The translations under genes were made by a program, and so were the position numbers. Positions 37,264 to 51,000 of a stretch of DNA of 64,000 nt are shown piece after piece. Origin of the DNA: Gorsachius magnificus (taxonomy: Eukaryota; Chordata; Aves; Pelecaniformes; Ardeidae); contig CM067086.1 in the NCBI GenBank assembly GCA_034008185.1, forward strand, positions 41,186,507-41,250,506, in the 5' to 3' direction. Every line of letters begins with the position of its first letter. Position 1 is the stretch's first letter. The notes beneath the pieces are model-generated. The model searched no databases. It saw only the letters and a program-made list of their open reading frames with translations, and was not told the origin of the DNA.

Positions 37264-38506
37264 CACAAATAAACCTATATATAACTATATAGGATAGATT
37301 TACTATTATTCAGAAGTTTCTTTGTCATTAAAGAAAGCATAAGCCACTTGGAATGCAAAATTGCAAAGGGTGCTTTGTTTTCTTATGCTTGCAATGTCAC
37401 TCATTTGAAGTAAAACATGTTTTGAAGTTCTGAAGACCATCAGCACATTTTGAAACATACATTTTTGCGAAATTAGTATTATAGATAATTTAAGTAGTTA
37501 ATCTTTCCAAGGATAAATAATTGATTTAGAAAATAGCATGAGAGTTATGTATGAAATATAGCATGGATATTCTGTGCCATTCTTTTCTATATTGCATGTA
37601 CTGTCTAAAATGGTTTAAATCTTTGTTATTTCTTCTCTGAGATTCAAAATTAGCTTTAATACGTTCTTTGTTGCCACATGGTGATGTTATTAATAGGGCT
37701 GTGAATTTCATTGTAAGCAGTGTGGAAATACTGCAGAAAAATAAAGAAATACATATAATAATAAAGTTAAAGAAAATTGCAATTTACCTAAGTAATACAT
37801 TAGTAGATTCACTAAATCATTCCTTATTAGTTTGTAAAGTAGCTTTCTAGTTTTTTGTTTATTTGCTTCAGAAAATTATAACTAAGTACGTTGATTTTGG
37901 CAAGACTTGCCGATATATCTAAAGATGCAGCATTTCCAGGAGTGCCATACTGTATGGTTTAAAACATTATTATTTTTTTCCTTCTGACCTAGCATGGAGC
38001 GCTGTCCATGTTGGCAGAATAGCACTGAAAAGTACTTGAGCTGTTTCTAACATCAGCAGTAAACTGAGCATGTAAAAGGAGAGGAAGTCTAGAGTAGTGC
38101 TGCAATAGGCTTGTAAGCATGAACTGAACACTTAAATGTATTGCGTGTAGGCCCCGACTTCTCATTAGCAGCATAAAGTTACCGCAAGATTTTTCTCTCT
38201 CTTTTTCTTTCCAGAAGATGTCAATGTGACTCAAAGTGTGGCCAGAGATAGCTAATCAGTAATAATTAAGGGCCAGAAATGACAAGGTTGAGAGAAGTTC
38301 AGTATGTAGTGTGGTAGTTTTTCAGAGCAGTTGAAATAACCATCCTCTCTACTTCGGTATGTCCACCAGAAACAAGTCCTCAGTATATCCCTAACTTGAC
38401 AAATTTAACAAATTCTTCAGACTATGAAGTGATCATACTTTCAAATTTTACTTTATATAAGCCTACATTAAAAATAACAAAAGTCCATGAAGCTGCAAAT
38501 TGGAAT

Positions 38507-38704
38507 CTACTTTCTAAAATTTTCTATTGCACACAGAACCTGGTAGTCTAAGCTCCTGCAAAAAACCAGTATACTGCCGCCCGGAATAACCACTTCCAGT
38601 GACGACAGAATACTAACCATGTTGTTGGATTTAATTATCTGGTTTTCTGCGACAAAGCTGAGATCACCAACTAAATTCCTTAAGTCACTGCAGCCAGCTT
38701 GCAA
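38507..38704 (-). other. Exon-like minus-strand frame, unrecognised
   Basis: On the minus strand a plausible acceptor (ccattacctcttgcaag) precedes a frame reading CSDLRNLVGDLSFVAENQ…, continuing …NNMVSILSSLEVVIPGG. Several CpGs (near 38577-38585, 38600, 38650) stand out in CpG-poor surroundings. The possible donor, CAG|gttctg, is weak and the frame has no upstream ATG of note. A faint resemblance to adhesion-GPCR GAIN-domain helices is subjective. I do not assign a function. Confidence 0.12.
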
Positions 38705-39192
38705 GAGGTAATGGCAGCCCCAAAGTATCTCGAATTGGAAACAAAGATTTTAAAATGAAGTGGTTTACAGCAGTCACGTTACATAGAATATTTCTTTTTT
38801 GATTGAGGTTTTGGGGCTTTTTTGCAATTGATGCCTTTGTCTATTTCAAACATTTGTATCTAAAATTAAAGGAGAATCCTCTTTGCCAAGTTGTTTGGTT
38901 AACTGCCAAATGAGTCAAATAACGTACAAATGCACCATTCTTCTTTCATGATTTTTCGGTAAAAAAATGCTTTCACTGTGACTGTTTCTGCTTTTGTTAG
39001 CAGTTGTAAACATGCACACATGCTACTACCACTGCTACTGTCTTTTACCTGCCAACAATATTACAAGCACTACAGTAATTTTTCTTCGGTTAAGAAATGA
39101 GAGTGGATTTCATTATGAATTTGCCAGTGTGGCTCCTAGAGTGGTCAGAGAGTTGATGTGAGTGACATTACAAACATTTACTTCACAAGGCT

Positions 39193-39268
39193 TAAGGGTC
39201 TGATCCAAACCCATTGAAATTAATGAAAATACTCCCATTGACCTCAACTGGCTTTGCATTAAAGGCTG
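39193..39268. mobile_element. Palindromic MITE-like repeat, nearly whole
   Basis: The left arm aagggtctgatccaaaccc and 'attgaaattaatg' are mirrored by 'cattgacctcaactggc' and 'tttgcattaaaggct' on the right, so the whole unit is an imperfect inverted repeat of about 75 bp with a short centre (aaaatactcc). This matches an old dispersed palindrome common in bird, turtle and crocodilian DNA (tctgatccaaagcccattgaagtcaatg and its complement). The palindromic form suggests a miniature DNA transposon. No protein is encoded and no target duplication is clear. Confidence 0.65.
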
Positions 39269-39909
39269 TGATTGTACTGCTGCTTCTTGGGACTTTTAGT
39301 CCAGTAAACCAGGGACAGAATCCAGAAGTAATATCCATGTTTCCTACTTTCCAATGCAAAGCACAGGATCTCACACTGACTTCCTTTTTATTTCTTCTCT
39401 TCTTTTCCCTGTGTCATCAGAACTGCACTCTCTCTCTTACAGGACACATTTCATGAGTTCTAGGAGTAGTGAAATGCGGACAATAATTTAATTATTTTAC
39501 TTAGATGTGGGCAAGCATGAGCTTCAGATCATCTGTTTTCTTACAGACAGAAAATTTAATATTAAACAAGTTAAAAAGGAATTCTCCATCCATCAGAAAC
39601 TGAATGCCAAGTTACAGTAGTCAAACAAAACATGTCCCAACATACTATGGTGTCATAGTTTCTGTGTAATGGTATATGCCTGTATAAATAAAGAAGTTTA
39701 AATGAGCAATAAGGTACACCATGTAGAGGTTTCCTTTGATCTCTAAATTAACTTTGGGGAATTATGACGCAAATTCCCCCACGGGGTTAAAAAGTCTTCT
39801 AGTTATTATCAGTTTCTGATATGTGAACTGCATGTATAACCTTTTGTATCCAGACCCAGTCATCTTTGCTGCACGCAGAGCTACTAAGGGTCCAAATTTG
39901 TGACAAGGC

Positions 39910-40000
39910 AGACGAGTGGTCCTACTGGATAAGACAAAAGATCTGCCTAGCCCAGTGTTCCATCTTTGGCAGTGGCCATTAGGAAATACATGGGGAAAAA
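39910..40000. mobile_element. Old amniote dispersed repeat ('tagcccagt' type)
   Basis: The order 'gtcctactggataagacaaaa', 'gatctgcctagcccagtgttcc', 'atctttggcagtggcca' matches a repeat widespread in turtle and bird DNA (…ctactgggtcagaccaaagg-tccatctagcccagtatcctgtcttccgacagtggcca…). I believe it derives from a CR1-type LINE or a related SINE, but I cannot confirm the family or orientation from the sequence alone. The copy is diverged yet collinear over about 75 bases. Confidence 0.65.
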
Positions 40001-41134
40001 TATTAGAGTAAGGCAAGCATGTAATAGCATTTTCCTCCTGGCTTTGTCTGTCTACACTTTAAGGATTTTCTGAGCCAAATGGGGTACTCATACTTTTGTG
40101 GATTTTCTTTTATTTCTCTTTGTTGAGTTGCTTTCAGATTTGTCTACGACTTTGGCCTCTCCATCTTGCATAGCAGCAAAGTGATTGTAACTGTGCACTG
40201 TGCTTTCGTTGTTTTAAACCTGCTCCCATTTGACTTCACTGGTTGCCTTCAAGAGTTGGGGGGTGAGCAAGGGGGAGGTAGTGAAAGGGAGAAACAAGGA
40301 ACATGGCTGCTCACCTTTATCTTCTCCAGACCTCTTGTGACTTTGTACAGCCCTACCTTGTTCCCATTTAATCATTTTTTTCAAAGTTCGGGAGATCTGG
40401 TGTATTCAGTCGTATCTCACGTAGAAGTTACTCCGTTATTTTGAATCTTGTAATTGCAATTTCTATAACATACATGTTCAGGACTAGTTGATTACTGAAT
40501 TGGTACATGTATTAAAACATTTTAAAGGGGAGGTAAATATTAGATTGCAGTAAGAAGCGTGCTGTAGTCTGGCAAGGCCTAGGAGAAAGAACTCCCATTT
40601 GTTTAGACTTAATTGCACTTTTATGCCTCGCTGATCACTTTTTTCCCCAAGTCCTGCTTCAAGCACTAGCATATCACAGATCGTTTTGTGGAAATCACAG
40701 TCCATGTGATTCTGCTCATAGATCCTTCATCAGGTAAACACCCTTGCCAGGCTATCTCTGCAGACGAAAAAGTCTGTTCTGAATATGGCGAGTACAAAGA
40801 GAGTACGAAGGTCAGCGATTTAAATAAATAAATCAGTGGTGTGACTGCTGTGCTCTGCTTTCCTGAGCGTCTGCTCTCGCAGGAACAGCAAGTGTGATCC
40901 ATGTTATCCTAGAAGTTCTCACTTATTTATTGGCAGCAGAGAGATTCCAACTGAAAGACTATAAATGAGAGAACTAATCTGGATAGCGACCTCACATTAT
41001 ACCAGTCAGGGTGTGTGAGCAAGGGAGCTGGCAGTCCATCTTGTTCACAGAGAGAAGGATAGGGAGTTAAAGTTTATTGATTTTGTTGTTGTTCCGTATC
41101 CTCCACCCAGAACAGAAGCAAGAAGATTAGACAA

Positions 41135-41149
41135 TTTTTTTTTTTTTTT
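41135..41149 (+). repeat. 15-base T run
   Basis: Uninterrupted T followed by AATATAG. No attached element is recognisable. Confidence 0.9.
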
Positions 41150-44100
41150 AATATAGTCAACTTCATCAGGAATGTGTCTGTTAGTGAAACTGTAAGGCAG
41201 CCAAGAGCTGGAAAAAACCAGGATTTAACCATTCTGGCATTGTCCCTGCACCAGCTAATTGAGAATAAATGGATTTCCAATGCTATTTTTTACATTTTAG
41301 CCATTCCTAGCTGATGATGCTGACTCTTTTCAAAGAGCACAGAATCCATCTCTGACTGAGGAAATACTTAAGCCACAGATTGTTGGTAGAGTATTCGAAG
41401 AATGTGTAACTATACCATCTTCCCTGTGTGTCTGCTTTTCCCCACTGACATGGAAACAGTTAAGAATTAGATGGGCCTATGGCCTGACTTGGTGGTTGTT
41501 CTCACATTAGAGTACCTTTCTTATTTATCAGCATAAAAGTTTTAGCAGAATGAAGTAACTTTTTGTAAAAACTCCATTTCCATTTAAGCATTGAAGTAGG
41601 TGGATGGATTTTCAGTAGAGCTCAGTATGAGCTCTTAAAAAAAATATGTGGTTCTTAATGAACTGATAAGAGTTGCAGGCAGAGACAGGGAATTTCTCCT
41701 ATAATCTAAGTATAGTTTCACAGGGTTTGTGTATACATCATCACACTCCATATGATGTATGTACATTATCATGTTTTGTGCTTCGTTCCCTTCTTGCAAC
41801 TTAAATTGTGGAAATCTGCTTTAAAAGACTATGGATAATCTTCTTAAAAGGTCCTTCTGATTTTAGGCAACAATCCCTTCCTTTCTCATGCCCCCTTCTA
41901 AGTTTCTGAGCCTAAGTCAGATGTTTGCACATATAGATGCTGAATCTCTCTGTTACTGGCGTAAAAGTAGTAGCAATATCTCTGCAAGCTGGGTTATTTG
42001 ATGTGGTTGCCTGTCCATCAGAACAGCAGAGATTGTTCAGGAGTTCCCTTGACACTTTTGCTTTACTCTTCCAGGAAAACCAGTCCTGTCATTGCAAACT
42101 TCTCTTACTTCCTAATGTGAGAACAGTGGACTTTCATTAGGGAGATGGTCAAGGAACCGTGTGACTTTGAACCTAAACATCATACATAAATCTTATGAGA
42201 GAAACTAATTTAAACCAAAACCATACCGATGACAATGGCCATGATTCTTCATGTGGCTATTTGGCAGAACATAATGCAGTGTGTTTCACAGCATATTTCC
42301 AAAGTGTTACTGGTTTCTATGGTCTGTATGCTATTCCTAAGAAGAAAGAAATCTAGAAATCCTATGCTTGAGGTTTTGAAGTACACAAAAAGATGCTATT
42401 TGTGAGGTAGCAATATTTCGACTTGACTATTGCAGACAAAGCTCACAAAGAAGCCATGAAATGACTTAAATTATGAGTATGTGGAATTTAATAGAGAAAA
42501 AAGCTAAAACGTGTTGTTTTAATTTTGATCGGAGTCCTTACTGCAGACCCCCTGGCACCACCTCCATGAAGGGAAGGTCCTCATCCTGATCCTCTTTAGA
42601 GGGGAAGACTTCTAGAACTTTCTGGCTTCATGGCCAAAAAGAAGGTGAAGAAAAGAAAGAAAAAAAATCAGAGGGAAGCCAACCCCAAAGTACATCCCTA
42701 CTTGGGGCAACCTGTTTTCTTCTTCGTACAAAACTAGTTCTGCTTTGATCCTGTGTCCCTGTTGTTTCAGCAAATGCTTAGCAATTCATGAGAAAGTGGA
42801 GCTTGCAATGTGTGATCTGTCCCTTCTCTATCAAGTTCTAACAACCTAGATCCTGTGATGATGGATTCCTAAGCACTCCTCAGATACTTGAGAGGTCCAA
42901 CTAACCTCCCTTTCTAGTCTCATACAAAGATTTTCTTGACTCCTTTCTGTATCAAAGACATTCATTAGATGGAGCAGCCTGTTCTACTTGGGTCTTCAGT
43001 AAAAGGGGCAATAAGCGCAATTCCCTTTCCGATGTCAACAGCCTTTTTCTGTTTTGTAGCAAAATGCCTAAAAATGCTGTGGGTTATATGACATCAGATC
43101 AGTATGGAGCCACTTGTTAGGTAATGATTAGTGAAAATATTGTTGTCTGTGTTGAAGAGAATATTTTGCTGATGCAGGGGACACTTTTAGAACAGTTTCC
43201 CATCTCTGTCTGTTGCCGTAACTGTACATTTTGCTATTTCTTACATTATTGTAAACTGCTGTAGAGTGCAGTGTATTTGACCCTGTGATTATGACTGAGA
43301 TGATGCTTGGAGTTAAAAATGGTTTTTTTGAGAGCAGGCTGACGTGCTGATAAAAATGAACTACATTGCAGACCAAATTTCAGTATAGTACATATTTCAA
43401 GGCCACTTGATGCTTTGATATCACAAAAGCAAAGGTCTTTTGCGAGTGCAAGCTTAGTATCTGTAGTTTCTGGGGGGTTTTGCAGGAGTTACTGTTCCAA
43501 AGACAGAGTTTTATCTAAAAATCTGCTTGTCTTATCTTAATAATAGTGTTGTCCTTTTACCCCCTCTATTTGGCTTAAGTTGTAGCAAAGATCTATATTA
43601 GTTTAATGTCTTCTCATTCAATTAAAACTGTTCGATACTTGTGCCATACAGTGCAGTCAGCAGGTTGTTTTAGAAAATGCTCCTTTGGATGGTACAAATG
43701 TGTAATATTGAGCTGTACAGTTTAATATATTCTTCTGAAGGAGGATCTGTGTTTTTTAGGACACAACCACTAGCTTTTATTTTAACCACTGAGGCAAACT
43801 GAGTTCATTAGTGAGCATAATAGGATTAGACATGAAAAAATGGACCCAAACTTTCTAATCTCATTTGAAAGGAGCCTCTCCAAAAGCAGACAAATGCTTT
43901 CTTTTTGCTGCCTTTTTGAAGCACCATTTTGCTGAAGCTGACTCAGATTGATAGAATAAGTAAAAAGACAAGTCACATTCTGCAGAGTGACATTATGTCT
44001 GACTAAGGCAGTAAGAAGCACTTGCCTTCAATAAAAGGAAATGTATTCCACTTCCTATTAAGTTTCCCCTCTGCTTCTTATTAAGTTCAGGTAGGCGTAG

Positions 44101-46128
44101 TTCCTTGATATAAAAATATGTATCCAACATTGACTTTCTCCTTTGGTCGAGGACACTAACCAAACGAAATTATCTTCAGCGCTGGTGGTTGCTTATTATC
44201 TTTCAAACACATAAGTATAGCAGGTTCCTTTTGAATGAAGTGGCATGGTGCTGCAGCACAGCTAACCTTGCCCAGGTGTCTGCTGGCGTGCAAAACTCCT
44301 GCTGCTTTCCCAGTTGAAGTGTGCTTGATCTCTTCTCCGTCTCCGCAGTTAGGAGTCTATTGTTAAGCTCTCTTCTGAAAGCTTGCAAATGGCATTTGGG
44401 TGCGATCGACTTCTAATGGAAGATTACAACCCCGTGGATCAAAGTGAACCATACATCGGAAAAGGGCTCTTAAGAATTTTAAAGGTTTAACATAAGGAAG
44501 ATAATTACACGGTGTGATTTAGAATTGTTTCTGTACTTGTCATTCATACTTTTATGAGCCAAGCTTGTACTGCGACTGCACGTGCCAGGAGCGTTTTGTA
44601 TAAGAAATGTAATTGTAGCTTGCACAAAATTCTTCCAAGATCTCACTTTTACAGAAGTTTGGTACATAGAAAGAAAACCTTTGCTGCCTAAAGATTTTCC
44701 GTATCCATTTTGTTTGAGATTTCTACCAATTTCCTTAGGTTTTCACATAATGAATGTTCACTGATACTGTTGTGAGATTTAGGCTCCTTTTGTTTTGTAC
44801 TTTGATTAATAAATTGTTTTCTTTGGACCAAGGTCTGTAGAGTTCAGATGTTCAACAGTAAAAGCAGTATAGGGTGGTCTGCCATTTGAGTGCTGACAAT
44901 AGTGAAACACAGGTAACTGGCTACAACTTCAGGTTATTCTGCATGATTCACAGATGAGATTAAAATATTACCCTACATTTGGGAGTTGTCTCTGAGAAAT
45001 TACCTTACAAGAAAAGCTAAGGATTCTAAAATAATTCCGCGTTTGTCTGTTAGCGAGGTGATTTGTAATGATTTCTAAATAGTAGAGAGTAGCTGCAGCC
45101 TTGTCTAACACTGACCTTACCACTTCACATGACTGATTTTGTAAGGATCTACATGTAGGTGTTTAGATGTTTCACTGCTTCTGTCTGACATAAACTAATG
45201 ATGTAGACTGGCTAAACATGGTGACATGATTAAACAGGGATGTTAATTAGTGGCTTCTGTGAGAGACTTGATCCCTCTTTTTCGCAGCATTTGTTATGCA
45301 TGTACAGAAGTTAAAGGGACAGAAGTGGATGTTTTCTTTATAGCATCTGTTAATAGCATTAAGAGTTCAGGAAAAACATTTAAACTATCTGGTAAAATGC
45401 ATAAGGTCCATTTTCATGCCCCATGGTTGTGCAAAAACTATCTTTGTGTGAAGGGAAATGGCAGTTTTCTGCAGGCAGTAATCATCTGTACTATTACTTA
45501 CATGTCATGTATTGATGATCCTATTTCAATCAAACATATCTCATTCAGAGAGCTTTTGATGGGAGGAATTTTTGGAAGGGTTTAGGAAGGTTATATCTGT
45601 GAGACATGGCTTCCATCTGGAATGCATTAGCTACAAAGATTTATTAGCCAGAGTGCCTCTGCATAATGTTCCATGGAAAGCAAAGCCCTGCATCTAATTT
45701 CCAGCATGATGTCTATATGAGGAGTGATCTTTGAAATATCATAGGTGACAATCAAGTTTGTTATAAAAATAGTAAATGCACAGGATTTTCATGGTGGCTA
45801 TTTTAAATCCCTCATGAGGGCTGCTAAGCAGGTAGTTGATTTGTTGACAAATGATAAAACTGTAGGAATAGCAACATGCATGACATTTTTAAACAGGATA
45901 GACTCTTTAAGCAGTAAGAGTCACATCAGGAAAATTATCAACATTTAGTGGTTGCTTAACTCTGTGAAGGATGGCATTAGGAAATAATAGAGGCAATATT
46001 TAACTTTCTGTTTCAGTGTTTTCTGATTAAATCTGTTTCAATAAGTGCTGCTTCTGATCAGCAAGCAGGAGGGAAAGAGCTTTACAGATTCTAATGCATT
46101 AACAAAGCTCATTCCCTGCAACTCTAAA

Positions 46129-46146
46129 CCATCGTGTGTTCGATGG
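46129..46146. other. Perfect CpG-containing hairpin, 6-bp stem
   Basis: ccatcg, loop tgtgtt, cgatgg. Two CpGs lie in the stem, in a stretch otherwise poor in CpG. Too short for a stable structured RNA on its own; recorded as a local palindrome only. Confidence 0.85.
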
Positions 46147-46724
46147 CGATTAAAAATTACTAGCATAAGGACAATAGTGACCTCAGGTTCACAATGAGCC
46201 AAATGGGGGGAAAAGTGGGGGGTTTTAGGTCTGCAACTACCTAATGGAATTCAGTGATGTGCCTGCTACAGAACATTTCTACATAGAATTGTTGGGGTCA
46301 GGTGATTGGATTTCAATAAATGATGAGAGAAAGGCTCCTAAGAAGCTTTGAAAATCTGACACATTTAAGCAGGACAGTGGATTACTAAATATTAACTGGT
46401 ATCTTGACGACAATACCGTTTCTGAAAGACTGGGAGACAGCAACTTCTTTTCTGTAAACTCAGTTTCAATATATAATGTCTGAAGTTGCCAATACTCTCC
46501 AAAATTCCCAATAAAAGTAATTTCAGGTAAATAATTCATGCATCATGATCTACTCCATTCCTTTCTTCTCCTTGGCTTCTGAGTCATGGCTGGTTCTCTG
46601 CTTGTAGAATGGATACTAGTAGAAGAATATTATATATAAAATGCATTTTAAAACTATATGGAGAATAGAGATAAAACGTGACACTTTTTAGAGAAGTATA
46701 AATATAGAATTAGAACTGTGAGCA

Positions 46725-46865
46725 AGGAGTCTGGATAGCTGAGTTGCATCTCAGCTTTACTTCAGAAAGAAAACTTCTGTGAACCTGGGTAAATATCTTT
46801 GTTTTCTGTGCTATGTTATTTCCATTTGTGAAGTTGAGTGCATGGTGTTAGCTGCCTTTGGATAG
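46725..46865 (+). mobile_element. MIR-like SINE, strongly diverged, plus orientation
   Basis: Blocks in MIR order: 'agcaaggagtctggatagctg' is followed by 'tgcatctcagctttacttc', 'ttctgtgaacctgggtaaata' (compare tgtgtgaccttgggcaagtc) and 'gttttctgtgctatg…ttatttccatttgtgaagttgag' (compare cctcagtttccccatctgtaaaatggg). The tail is not recognisable. Spacing is right, but identity is the lowest of the four copies. Confidence 0.65.
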
Positions 46866-48000
46866 GAATCCTGCTTTAATTATGTAATGATTATTAAGCC
46901 CATTTTAAAAGAAGAAAAAGTTGTTGTAGGTAAATTGCTTTCTGTGCTAGTAGAAAAATCCATTGCTGAAATATACCAAATATTGCCTCTTACAGACTTT
47001 GTTGCTGAGCTAGAGTATCAAAGTGAATATATTTTTCAGATGATTTCTAGTTCAAGTTTTCCCCCATGTGTATGTGTTTGTGCGTACACATTTCTGTACA
47101 TAATATATATCAAACTATCAGAATATGTCAGAAAATATCCTGGTTTAAATCTTTTCTGTATGGAATCTATTAACTGAAAAATACAGATTATCCAGTAGAG
47201 AATATATTTTTAGAAAATTTGTAATCTTGTGGCTTCAAAAGTCTGAAACCCTGTGTAATACCTGGAACATGCTAGTGAAGAAAGACCCCAGAAATCTGCT
47301 AGTTACATCCAACAGCACCGCTTGTTGACTCATTAGTAAGTGTTAAAAGTGTTAAAAACACAAAGATGGCGAAATGTGAAGGACAACAATAACTATCCAG
47401 CTTTCCCATCTGTGTGTTTTGGGGCTAGATCAAGGTTTACAGTTTTTAAATTGCCAATTCCTTTGGCAAAGGGTTGGGTTAAAAAAAAATAAATCAATAG
47501 TACTTTAATCTTCTCAGGGAGTTTGGTTGGTTCAGCAAAGGGTGTTCAATCCATTTATTCCTGGGAGGAAGGTAAGAAGAGTCTAGGAAGACTTTCCATG
47601 CCATCAAGAGCATTGAAAGAATGACTGACAGCATAGAAGTGCACTTTGTCTGCCTCTTTCCCCACCTCTGTTTCCCATTCAGGTGGGCTGTGAGGGCCAG
47701 GGGGACTGTTTGCTTCTTAGAATGCCTCCCTATTTAAAGTCCTCCTGTGCCAACAGCATTGGAGAGTTATCAAGACGTTACTGCTTCTAACTGATCCTAC
47801 AAGTAAGGTGGTAGTGAGCTGCATTTCCATTTTAGTACCTTTGACTCTTACACTTTGTTGTTTAATAGTTAGTTATAAGTTTCTTTCTAAGAAGTTACTT
47901 TTCAATGCTTGAGCTCATTGCTTCCTGCTGTGGGATCTCCAAGAGAGCAAATAGCAAAGCAGGTTGAATGTGAGGGATCATGGTCATTACAAAGGCACAA

Positions 48001-51000
48001 GGTTTTTAAGTGGATGGACCCATTCATGATAGAGGTGCACATTTAGACGAGAGAGAAAGCTGCATTACGTCATCAGGAATGAGTGTTTCATCATAATGAG
48101 TTGTTCATACCTGCTGTGGATGTGCAAGTTCTAAGACAAACCTGAAAGAGAGAAACTAGGCAGTCTGTGGGTGAGTTACCCTTTAAGAAGGATAAGCTTC
48201 CCCACTTCCTTCAGAAAGGTACCGTGTTGTCCTGATAGGATGAGGGGAGAGGATTGGGAAGAAACGGGTTGAGTCCTCTGCGTTAAAATGAAGATTTGTT
48301 AACTGTACAGTGTAATGTTCTATTGCAGCCAGTAAAATGCTTGAAGGCAGACAAGTCACTGGCCATTAGACGCTTCTTTAAAACTATTCCTTGTGCATGT
48401 TTCATTCACTTGTTTTCTGTGGTACGTACATGGGAATGGGTATCTTTGGAACAAGTGACTTATGTACAATTAATACTGTGTTTTCAGTTACATATCCTAT
48501 TCTCAGTACTTTCTTTTTAAAATAGTCTTTTCTTTAGACAAGTGTTAAAAAATTCATCCTCATCATCACTTGATGTGGTTGTGTTTCTCCTAGACTGTAG
48601 GAGGCAGCTGGTTGGAAAGAGAAACGTTATGATCTTTATAAAATATTTATGCGACAGATTTTCAGCTGTGGAGATTGTGTGGCCATTCAGTCCTTCCCCA
48701 TCCACTTCACATTGCATCTGCCACCATTGCTATTTCTGGATTTCAGTGTTGGTACCCCCCCCCCCCCAGTAGAAAACATAGCAAGGAGCTGACTCACAGT
48801 AATTTGTCAGCAGGTTTCAGCTATTGGCTTTTAGGTATCTCTGTTGCAAATGTAGCTACTTCTTTTCCCTCCAGAATCCCCAAGAGGGATCACTTCATCT
48901 CAAAATTATTGACCTCCTCTTATGATAAAAGGTCAAACTCAGATGCAGGTCTTCAGTATGGAGGGAATCCATAGCATAAACTTGAACTAAATTAGCCAAC
49001 ATCAGACTTGTTATAAATGGAAGCTGCAGTAGAAGATAGAGCTCGTGTACTTTGTCTATGGTATATGGCAAGTTTCTTTTACAGCATGTGGTTTTAAATG
49101 TCAAAATGAGTACTGATATTTCTAGGTGTCCCGTGTGCTATGGACCAGCTTTCACTCGGTGTACACCATCAGCTCATGTAATTCACTGTGGTGGAAATGT
49201 TACTCATTGCTAGATTGTTGTCTTGCCTTACAGATATAAAGATCTCGGGGTTTGGAGCATCTGGGTTTTGATATATTGCAAAATCTGTCAAATGCAAAAG
49301 CTATTGTTAAGTCCTCAAATACCAGAATCTACAGTTCAGTTCATGGTGGCATGTGGTGTGGAGCTAAGGGAGAAATTTTGCCCTTTGTGCCTGTTTACTC
49401 ATTCAAAGTATTGAATAGCACATATACTGGAGCATGGAAAATGTCCTTTGTAAGTTAGAACAGTGACTGTGTTAATATAAGCAAACCTAAAGCATGTGCT
49501 GAATGCTTATCAGGCATTAGAATCAATAAGTAGTCTTTAGATTTAAAATTAATGATTTTCTGTGTTCTCCAAAAGTCAAAATCTCTCAAAGTTGTCTTTG
49601 TTGCTTCTGATTTTTCCCAGGAGACTAAGCAGGGTGTGATAAATCATCATACCCACAAAATAAACAAAGTGCCTGACAAAAAAAGACTTGAATTAGACTT
49701 AAAAGAGGAAACCCCTGCCTTAAATATCTTCAATATTTGAAACTGTAGTTGTGGAAATGTAAGATTAAAAGAAGATCTACTGCAGCTCTAACCTAACACT
49801 ATTGCAGAGATAGCTTTAACACCATCTTGACATGGGAATGAGGTCACGTTGTTGGATTAAGTCATCTGACTGTGTCCCTGCTATTTATTTGATGAGTCTT
49901 TTACAGGTTTACTTGATAATGCCAAGTGATGTAGAAAATTTAAATACATAAAAACATCAGCAGAAGAGCTGACTAAGAGCCAAGAGCCTTTACACATTCT
50001 TCTATGAAAAACAGCAGAATACGTTTTATTTATGAAAGGCTTAAAAATTGAGTTAATAAGTGAATAAGCACATAAACATATATCTGTATATAAGAAATCA
50101 TGAGAGAAACTTAGTATTTAAAAATGAAACATTTTAAAGGACATTATTGTGAAGGACAAGCTGACTAAGTGAATTTGAATTTATGTAAAAACTGTTTAGA
50201 TACACATAGAAAAATATATTTTGAAATGTGAAAGTTGAGATATAAACTACTAAAAGACTGAAGCTCTTGTTATAAACTAGCAGCAGCAGTATTTTCCTCA
50301 AGCATCCTTTGTTCATGTAGCAATGTAAGTGAAAGTGAGGCCATCTCTGGATAATGCTGCAAGCCTGATGTGGAAGGAAGAATTATTACTGATAAAAAGT
50401 GTGCATCTTTCTACAACATGCAGTGCAGTGTTAGCTATTTTTTATATAGTGATTCATCCCTGTTCATGTTGCAGTAGAACTTCTATTTTCTTCTCTTGCA
50501 GTCAGATTTGTAAACAAATTTGAAGATTTCTATCCCATGACTTTCTTTTTGAGCGTGTCGAACTCTTAGAGGTGTTGTCCTATATTTGTGTAAAGCCTGT
50601 CACTGACAAGAAGTATGCAATACACTAAAACATCATTTGCAAATGGAATGCAATGTAACCTTTCAGAAAATTCATCCAGGAAAGCCTCTGTGGAGCAAAA
50701 CAAATGTTTGTCAGTAAGTAGTAAAATTTCGAAGCTATGACCTGTACCTACTAAGAATAACTGAATAATGAATTAGCTGTGAGATGCATACACTCTTATT
50801 TTAGGAATTTATTGTCTTATTCCATTAAGAAAAGAGAAATATGAAATAAAATATATCATGAAGAATCTGTAGAGACAGAGGAGAAAATCCACCTGTGTGA
50901 ACTACAACGTGAACTATGAGGTTAGAAGGTGAGGCAATGAACTGTCTCATTCCAATCTGAAGTAAACGTGTCCAGCCCTGAGATGGCAAACTACTACAGG

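Larger units (their letters stand above)
32001..40000. other. Mostly non-coding, with the most exon-like islands of the window
   Basis: This part has the longest open frame in the window (35430-35915 minus), an exon-like island with a consensus donor (33182-33282 plus), a CpG-containing minus-strand frame (38507-38704) and a TAAT-rich stretch at 35085-35370 that could be a conserved non-coding element. None can be assigned to a known gene. Two old repeats lie at 39193-39268 and 39910-40000. The rest shows nothing I recognise. Confidence 0.65.
40001..48000. other. Non-coding stretch with a single MIR-like SINE
   Basis: No gene is visible. The longest frame, 111 codons at 45250-45585 plus, begins at a non-ATG codon and shows no known domain. 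Supported content is a 15-base T run at 41135-41149, a short perfect hairpin at 46129-46146 and a degenerate MIR-like SINE at 46725-46865. I see nothing else beyond ordinary AT-rich sequence. Confidence 0.75.

Noticed and set aside
42540..42580. CTCF-like site (gaccccctggcaccacct).
   Set aside because: The core departs from the consensus at key positions; a position-weight scan would be needed.
45250..45585. 111-codon plus-strand frame with a good acceptor-like tctttttcgcag near 45287.
   Set aside because: Only weak donors follow, the start is non-ATG and I recognise no family; one good acceptor alone is common in introns.
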